Of a DNA stretch of 64,000 nucleotides, positions 59,547 to 64,000 are shown one piece after another. The position numbers and the translations under genes are program-made. The stretch's first letter is position 1; the number at the start of each line of letters is the position of its first letter. Origin of the DNA: Micromonospora matsumotoense (GTDB lineage: Bacteria; Actinomycetota; Actinomycetes; Mycobacteriales; Micromonosporaceae); assembly GCF_900091525.1 (NCBI RefSeq), contig NZ_FMCU01000002.1:62001-126000 (forward strand). Reading direction: 5' to 3'. The notes below the pieces were generated by a model. It saw only the letters and a program-made list of their open reading frames with translations, was not told where the DNA came from and made no database searches.

Positions 59547-60520
59547 GCGCGACGTCCTTCCACCATGGCGTGTAGGGCTTCCGGCACGGCGCCGGGTTCT
59601 TCGACGGCCAGGGCGAGGGCCAACGCCACCCGGGCCTGGGTGCCGGTGAGGTCACCGGCGAAGAGCGCGCCCGCGCGGGCGAGGGTGGCGCCGCCGCCGG
59701 CGTACACCGGGCGGACCCGGCCCGCCCCGGTCCGGCTGGTGATGACCACCGGTACGCCGCGCCGGCAGGCCTCCCCGACGGCCTCGGCGACCGAGGGCGG
59801 CGCGTTGCCGGCCCCGAACGCCTCGACCACGATCCCGGCGGCCCCGGCGTGCAGCGACGCGCGCAGGTGGGTGTCGTCCACCCCGGCGACGAGCTTGACC
59901 AGGTCCACCCGGGGAAGCGCGGTGGGGACCGGCCGGTCGGCGTAGTGGCCGCCCCGGGCGGCGGTGGAGACCCGCAGCACGCCGTCCGGGTCGACCAGGG
60001 CCAGCACCCCGGCGGTGCCGCCGGAGAACGCCGACACCGCCGAGGTGTGCACCTTGCGGCTCTCCACCGCGGCGTAGGCCACGCCGCCCATGACCGTCGC
60101 CGCGCCGACCGGCTGTGGCGCGGTGACCACCCTGATCGCGTCGGTGAGGTTGCGCCCGGCGTCGGAGTCGGGTTCGTCGGCGCTGCGTTGCGCGCCGGTC
60201 AGCACGACGCGGGCGTCGGGGCCGGTGAGCTGCCCGGTCAGGTAGGCGGCCTCCTCCAGCGTGTCGGTCCCGTGGGTGACGACCACGCCGGTGAACCCGT
60301 CGGCGAGCTTGGCTCGGACGGCCCGGACGGTGGCGAGCATGTCGTCTAGGGAGAGCGCGAAGCTCGGACGGCAGGACAGGTCGAAGCCGTGGAGTTCCAC
60401 GTCGGCCGTGACGGTGACGTTCTTCAGCAGGTCCGTGACGGAGTCGGTCACGGCCAGGCCCTCGTCGGGGTCCCACCGCGACGCGATCGTCCCACCGGTT
60501 GCCAGAACCGCGATCCGCAC
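59543..60520 (-). CDS. Asparaginase-family amidohydrolase, first gene of the operon
   Basis: 325 aa from a GTG eight nt after AAGGGGG; the frame is open further upstream, but that part is unsupported. Catalytic motifs: ATGGTIAS near the N-terminus (nucleophilic Thr) and VVTHGTDTLEEAAY (~88), both complete. No signal peptide, so cytosolic. In this operon context it may act on an amide intermediate rather than on asparagine itself. Confidence 0.92.
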   Translation of the reverse strand: MRIAVLATGGTIASRWDPDEGLAVTDSVTDLLKNVTVTADVELHGFDLSCRPSFALSLDDMLATVRAVRAKLADGFTGVVVTHGTDTLEEAAYLTGQLTGPDARVVLTGAQRSADEPDSDAGRNLTDAIRVVTAPQPVGAATVMGGVAYAAVESRKVHTSAVSAFSGGTAGVLALVDPDGVLRVSTAARGGHYADRPVPTALPRVDLVKLVAGVDDTHLRASLHAGAAGIVVEAFGAGNAPPSVAEAVGEACRRGVPVVITSRTGAGRVRPVYAGGGATLARAGALFAGDLTGTQARVALALALAVEEPGAVPEALHAMVEGRRA

Positions 60521-60533
60521 CAGCCACACCCCC

Positions 60534-60553
60534 TTGCGCAAACGATTGCTCAA
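60534..60553. promoter_or_regulatory. LacI-type operator palindrome upstream of the operon
   Basis: TTGCGCAAAC/GATTGCTCAA: the two 10-nt halves match at 8 of 10 positions around a central CG, as in LacI/PurR-family operators. It sits 14 nt upstream of the asparaginase start, over the probable 5' leader. The operon's own LacI gene is the obvious candidate binder. Confidence 0.6.
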
Positions 60554-60567
60554 TTGGGTGATGACAG

Positions 60568-60587
60568 TTGCACAAACGTTCGCCCTA
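60568..60587. promoter_or_regulatory. Second, weaker operator-like palindrome
   Basis: TTGCACAAAC/GTTCGCCCTA shares the left half TTGCxCAAAC and central CG with the site at 60534, and matches its own complement at 6 of 10 positions. The centre-to-centre distance is 34 nt, about three helical turns. Confidence 0.35.
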
Positions 60588-60749
60588 CACAAGAGCTGCG
60601 GGAACGCAAAACCGAGGAAGTTATGCGATGGCGACCCGCCAGATGACATCCCGGTATCCGGCCTGTGTCGGTGTCCTTCGTCGTCCGGTTCGGACCGGTG
60701 GCCGGTGTCGCGGCGCGGCCCCCGGCCGGCGACGTGACAGGCTGGGTCC

Positions 60750-61439
60750 GTGTACCGGGAACGGCCTGCCGAGGGGATCGCCGGCGCGGTGCTCTGGGCG
60801 AGCGAGAGCCGGCCGGACGCCCCGCCGACGCGGGTGCTGCCCGACGGTTGCCTGGATCTGCTCTGGTCGAGCCGGTCGGGGCTGCTGGTCGCCGGCCCGG
60901 ACCGCACGGCGCAGCTCAGCGAGTCCGGTCCGGGGGAGCGCTGGCGCGGTGTCCGGCTACCGCCCGGGCTGGGCCCGGCCGTCTTCGGCGTCCCCGCCGA
61001 CGAGTTACGCGACCGCCGGGTGCCCCTCGACGCCCTCTGGGGGCGGACCGCCCTCCGGCTCGCCGACCAACTCGGCGCGTCGCCCACCGCCACCGACCTG
61101 GCCACGGTGGCGGCTGACCGGCTCGCCCGGGTGGGCGGCGCGGACCCGCTGGGCCCCCGGGTGGCCGCCCTGCTCGCCGCCGGTGCCACGGTCACCGCGA
61201 CCGCCGCCGAGGTCGGCCTCGGCCCGCGCGCCCTGCACCGACGCAGCCAGGCCCTCTTCGGGTACGGCCCGAAGACCCTCGCCCGCATCCTGCGGCTGCG
61301 CCGCGCCCTCGCCCTGGCCGGTCGCGGGGTCGGCCTGGCCGAGGTGGCTGCCCGTGCCGGCTACGCCGACCAGGCCCACTTCACCCGCGACGCCCGGGAC
61401 CTGGCCGGAGTCCCGCCGACCACCCTGCTCGCCCGGTGA
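60750..61439 (+). CDS. AraC-family transcriptional regulator
   Basis: 229 aa from a GTG. N-terminal DUF6597-like domain (CLDLLWSSRSGLLVAGPD), C-terminal AraC helix-turn-helix pair with LGPRALHRRSQALFGYGPKTL and AEVAARAGYADQAHFTRDAR. It is divergent from the catabolic operon with a ~230-nt shared intergenic region, so it may be a second regulator of it. Confidence 0.92.
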   Translation: MYRERPAEGIAGAVLWASESRPDAPPTRVLPDGCLDLLWSSRSGLLVAGPDRTAQLSESGPGERWRGVRLPPGLGPAVFGVPADELRDRRVPLDALWGRTALRLADQLGASPTATDLATVAADRLARVGGADPLGPRVAALLAAGATVTATAAEVGLGPRALHRRSQALFGYGPKTLARILRLRRALALAGRGVGLAEVAARAGYADQAHFTRDARDLAGVPPTTLLAR

Positions 61440-61455
61440 CCCCCGTGCCTCCTGC

Positions 61456-61474
61456 GGCGCTGCCTGGCAGCGCC
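61456..61474. terminator. Terminator-like palindrome after the AraC gene
   Basis: GGCGCTGCC-T-GGCAGCGCC, a perfect 9-bp inverted repeat 17 nt after the AraC stop. Confidence 0.6.
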
Positions 61475-61749
61475 GGTGCCTGGCTTCCGGCATCTGGCGG
61501 TGCCGGGCATCTGGCGGTGCCCGCCCGGTGCCCGTCGCGGCTGTGGGTGGCTACGTCGACGTCGGCGGGACCGGGTGGTGGCCTGGAAGTGCGCTGGGGA
61601 AGAAGCCACCATCGGACGCATCGGACGCACATCGGGGCGCGGTGGGCATCGCTGGTCTGATCGAGACGATCCTGGTGCTCCAGCCCGCGCGCCGAGCGCC
61701 GGACCACCTCCCGGGACAGCGGGCAGCCGGGGCTGACCATGTGTTGTCC

Positions 61750-62162
61750 GGGTCCTTTCGAGCTGATGACCCAAACGACTCACCAGTTCGTTCTCCGTCC
61801 TGGTGGTCTGGAGCTCTTGCCGGTGGCCAGTTCGTTCTCCGTCCTGGTGGTCTGGAGCTCTTGCCGGTGGCCAGTTCGCTTTCCGTCGTGATGGTCCGGA
61901 GCCCTTACCCGTGGCCGGTCCGTAGTCCGTCGCGGTGGTCCGGAGCCCTTGCCGGTTTCACCAGGACCTTCCCCGTGTCGGTCGGTTGGCTCGGCGCGGG
62001 ACGGGCGGGCTGACGACGTCACCGACCGGTGAGGTCGGCTCGGGGTGAGTGAGCGGGTGGCGCGCCAGCTGTCCTCCCCGTCCGTCACGAACCGCCCGGC
62101 GGCGAAGCCGGTGGGCCTGTCGGTCGAGTGAATCGTTGACGTCATCAGCTCGAAAGGACCCG
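61750..62162. repeat. 35-bp imperfect inverted repeats framing a non-coding block
   Basis: The left copy 61750-61784 begins CGGGTCCTTTCGAGCTGATG; the right copy 62128-62162 is its reverse complement, with the outer 22 bases identical and most of the inner 13 matching (about 31 of 35). The pair encloses ~345 nt with a 44-bp tandem array. This has the shape of a small non-autonomous (MITE-like) element, but no target-site duplication was identified. Confidence 0.7.
61784..61956. repeat. 44-bp tandem array
   Basis: Two identical 44-bp units starting CCAGTTCGTTCTCCGTCCTG, then two diverged ones. It lies inside the inverted-repeat pair and has no unique spacers. Confidence 0.85.
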
Positions 62163-62228
62163 AACAGCACCCATCTGGCCCTGCTCCCGGCGGGTTCCCG
62201 CACCCGGGTGGTAGCCAGGCCAGGGCAG

Positions 62229-62375
62229 TGAGGAGCGGGCAGTGGAGGAACGGGCCGTGAGGAACGGGCGGTGAGGAGTGGGGCCGTGAGGAACGGGCGG
62301 TGAGGAGTGGGGCGGTGAGGAGTGGGGCGGTGAGGAGTGGGGCGGTGAGGTGAGGGGGAAGTGAGGAGTGGGGCA
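62229..62375. repeat. 15-bp G-rich purine tandem array
   Basis: About nine copies of GGTGAGGAGTGGGGC or close variants (GTGAGGAACGGGCG). The strand is almost pure purine/G, so it could form unusual DNA structures. Confidence 0.8.
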
Positions 62376-62479
62376 GCGGCGAGCGGGTGAGCCGGGAGCT
62401 AGCCGGGTTGGTGCGGCTCAGGTGCCCCGCAGGCACTTCCGCCGGCAGCAGGTGGGACCCCGGCCGACCCGTGGCCGGG

Positions 62480-62878
62480 TCAGGTCGGGTCGAGCGGGGC
62501 GAAGAGGTCGATGCCGTTGCCGTCCGGGTCGTGCAGGATGGCGTACCGCTGGCCCCAGAAGGCGTCCCAGGGGGCGATCTCGCCGTGGAAGCCCGCCTCG
62601 GTCAGCGCGGCCCAGTACCGGTCGACCTCGGCGGGGTCGGCGCAGCGGAAGGCGAGGCTGGCGCGCGGGCTGCCGCTGGGTGGCGTCCAGTCGGGGTGGA
62701 AGCCACGCAGCATCGTCACGGTGTCCCAGGCCAGCCGCAGCCCACCCGGCAGGGCGACCTCGACGTGGTCCTCGTGGTCGGCGTCGGCGGGGATGTCCAG
62801 CCCGAGCCGGCGGTAGAAGTCCAGGGTGCGGGCCATGTCGCTGACCGCGCTGCCGATGAGGTCGAACTGAGGCGTCAT
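62480..62878 (-). CDS. VOC-family (glyoxalase/bleomycin-resistance-like) protein
   Basis: 132 aa. Two beta-alpha-beta-beta-beta modules: LIGSAVSDMARTLDFYRRLGL and ASLAFRCADPAEVDRYWAAL, ending YAILHDPDGNGIDLFAP. Metal-ligand positions fit a VOC fold; the substrate is unknown. The frame's longer upstream extension is not coding on evidence of composition. Confidence 0.9.
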   Translation of the reverse strand: MTPQFDLIGSAVSDMARTLDFYRRLGLDIPADADHEDHVEVALPGGLRLAWDTVTMLRGFHPDWTPPSGSPRASLAFRCADPAEVDRYWAALTEAGFHGEIAPWDAFWGQRYAILHDPDGNGIDLFAPLDPT

Positions 62879-63067
62879 GCGGTCAGCGTAGGGCGGCACC
62901 GACGCCGGGGTCTTGAACGGAACGGACCGGGCGGAGGGAACCATGTGCCCCTCGCGGGAGGACCGGACGACGTACGGTGTCCAGGGAGTAATCCGTCTTT
63001 CAGGTGCAAATGCCTCATCGTGGCGTACCTGTCGGCGGTCCATGACGGCGAGGGAAGGGAGCGGCCG

Positions 63068-63358
63068 ATGATGCACCTGGCCTACCTGGACGCGGGGTCC
63101 GGCAGTCTGATCGTGCAGGCGGTGGTCGGCGGAACGGCGGGCGCAGCGGTCGCCGCCAAGCTCTATTGGCGGCGGGTGGCCGCCCGGTTCCGCCGCCAGC
63201 CCTCGGCACCCGGCGAGGTCTCCCCGTCCGGCCGACCCATCGCGCAGGCCGAGGCCACCGCGACCGGGCGGCAGGCCACCGCGACCGAGCGGCAGTCTGC
63301 CGTACCGGCCGAGGCGACCCGGACCGAGCGGCAGCCGCGCCAGCCCGCCGGCAGCTGA
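63068..63358 (+). CDS. Small protein with one hydrophobic segment
   Basis: 96 aa. Conserved-looking N-terminus LAYLDAGSGSLIVQAVVGG followed by AAVAAKLYWRRVAARFRR (one membrane-prone helix with a basic end), then a Gln/Thr/Ala-rich disordered tail. It precedes the NoeA-like gene by 15 nt, and the two are probably one operon. Confidence 0.75.
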   Translation: MMHLAYLDAGSGSLIVQAVVGGTAGAAVAAKLYWRRVAARFRRQPSAPGEVSPSGRPIAQAEATATGRQATATERQSAVPAEATRTERQPRQPAGS

Positions 63359-63373
63359 CGGGTGGGCGTACCG

Positions 63374-64000
63374 ATGACCGCCGCCGACCTCCGCATCCGG
63401 CCGGAACCCGGTTCCTTCCGCGATCCCGCCAACCGGGTCTTCCACCTGGGCGAACAGGTGCTGCGCGGGCTCGGCCCACAGGGCACCGCCGACTGGCAGG
63501 CCCTCGCGGCCAGCGGGTTCTTCGCCGCGCTGCTCGCCGAGGGCAAGGTCTGCGCCACCTCGGCGGTGGACCCGGCGACGCTGCCGGACACCGGGTGGAC
63601 CACGGTGCTGCGGCACGAGCGCATCCCGTTCGTCTCGCACCCGTACGAGTGGTCGTTCGGCATGCTGCGGGACGCCGCCCTGCTGCACCTGGAGATCCTG
63701 GGCCGGGCCCTGGAGGCGGGGTTCACCGTCAAGGACGGCTCGGCCTACAACCTCCAGTGGCGGGGGGCGATGCCGGTCTTCATCGACATCGGCTCGTTCA
63801 CGCCGTTGACCGAGGGCGAGCCGTGGGCCGGCTACCGGCAGTTCTGCCAGACCCTGCTCTATCCGTTGCTGCTCCAGGCCCACCTCGGGGTGGACTTCCA
63901 ACCCTGGCTGCGGGCCCGGGTCGACGGCATCACCCCGGATCAGCTACGACCGCTGTTCCGGGGCGTCCGCCGGCTGCTGCCCGGTGTGCCGACGCACGTG
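63374..64000 (+). CDS. NoeA-like methyltransferase-family protein, N-terminal part, cut by right edge
   Basis: 209 codons are open from this ATG to the window end with no stop. Sequence such as EPGSFRDPANRVFHLGEQVL, PFVSHPYEWSFGMLRDAALL and VKDGSAYNLQWRGAMPVFID matches the N-terminal region of the NoeA-related family, whose C-terminal part usually is a SAM-dependent methyltransferase (not visible here). HPYEW and KDGSAYN are the most distinctive motifs. Confidence 0.75.
   Translation, partial: MTAADLRIRPEPGSFRDPANRVFHLGEQVLRGLGPQGTADWQALAASGFFAALLAEGKVCATSAVDPATLPDTGWTTVLRHERIPFVSHPYEWSFGMLRDAALLHLEILGRALEAGFTVKDGSAYNLQWRGAMPVFIDIGSFTPLTEGEPWAGYRQFCQTLLYPLLLQAHLGVDFQPWLRARVDGITPDQLRPLFRGVRRLLPGVPTHV

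Larger units (their letters stand above)
61440..62479. other. About 1 kb without genes, rich in repeats
   Basis: Open frames here have no family signature and follow the repeats. The stretch contains a terminator-like palindrome, a 44-bp tandem array, a 35-bp inverted repeat pair ~345 nt apart, and a 15-bp G-rich purine array near its right end. None of these resembles a transposase gene or a CRISPR array. Confidence 0.7.

Noticed and set aside
61784-62375. CRISPR array
   Set aside because: The repeats are directly abutting with no unique spacers, and no cas genes are present.

Overview
The window is high-GC DNA with strong third-position G/C, frequent GTG starts and 1-4 nt gene overlaps. 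Actinomycete-restricted families are common (DUF397/XRE pairs, PF04672 methyltransferase, ECF42 sigma with a DGPF partner, DUF2795, DUF6510, MbtH). A filamentous actinomycete, probably Micromonosporaceae such as Micromonospora, is the best guess. No rRNA, tRNA, IS element or CRISPR array was recognised.

1-13176 is the right end of a hybrid PKS/NRPS cluster: the 3' part of a type I PKS (AT-KR-DH-ACP), a SyrP/TauD-type Fe(II)/2-oxoglutarate oxygenase, an MbtH-like protein, a C-A-PCP NRPS whose pocket reads as asparagine, and a C-A-PCP-TE NRPS whose pocket reads as serine. In this last protein the thioesterase has Cys in place of the nucleophilic Ser, and the chain continues into a complete MFS transporter. 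The line reads as polyketide acyl-(hydroxy)Asn-Ser, released by a Cys-TE and possibly exported by the same polypeptide. A 16-bp perfect hairpin closes the cluster.

13299-25580 is mixed: serpin-like protein, Nudix hydrolase, methyltransferase, DGPF/ECF42 pair, MazF-like toxin, diguanylate cyclase, DUF397/XRE/PF04672 trio, an accessory-looking scar (zinc-ribbon protein, GntR stub, MOSC remnant), DedA protein, membrane protein and pirin. 25600-34900 holds DUF2795 and DUF2267 proteins, a TerC transporter behind a manganese (yybP-ykoY) riboswitch, a molybdopterin oxidoreductase/reductase/zinc-ribbon trio, a LacI regulator, a secreted three-repeat protein, an NDH-2-like dehydrogenase and an AI-2E transporter.

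35055-40511 is a signalling island: three STAS proteins, a PAS/GAF/PP2C phosphatase, a cobalamin-binding protein with the CarH-type Wx9EH and ExH motifs, and a single-domain response regulator. It looks like a partner-switching module with a B12 (possibly light) sensor. 40669-50838 contains a DivIVA-like protein, a lytic-transglycosylase-like protein, an OsmC protein, a Ser/Thr kinase, and a response regulator/histidine kinase pair followed by a GT39 and a GT2-GtrA glycosyltransferase. Several of these genes carry in-frame minisatellites.

50920-60520 is one leftward operon of nine coupled genes plus a terminal LacI regulator: asparaginase-like enzyme, zinc alcohol dehydrogenase, MmgE/PrpD, PuuE-like deacetylase, ABC ATPase, permease, binding protein, HpcH/HpaI aldolase and SDR. 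A 20-bp LacI-type palindrome lies just upstream of the first gene. It looks like uptake plus catabolism of an unidentified nitrogen-containing compound. 60750-64000 has an AraC regulator, about 1 kb of non-coding repeat-rich DNA framed by a 35-bp inverted repeat, a VOC protein, and the start of a small-protein/NoeA-like pair that runs off the right edge.
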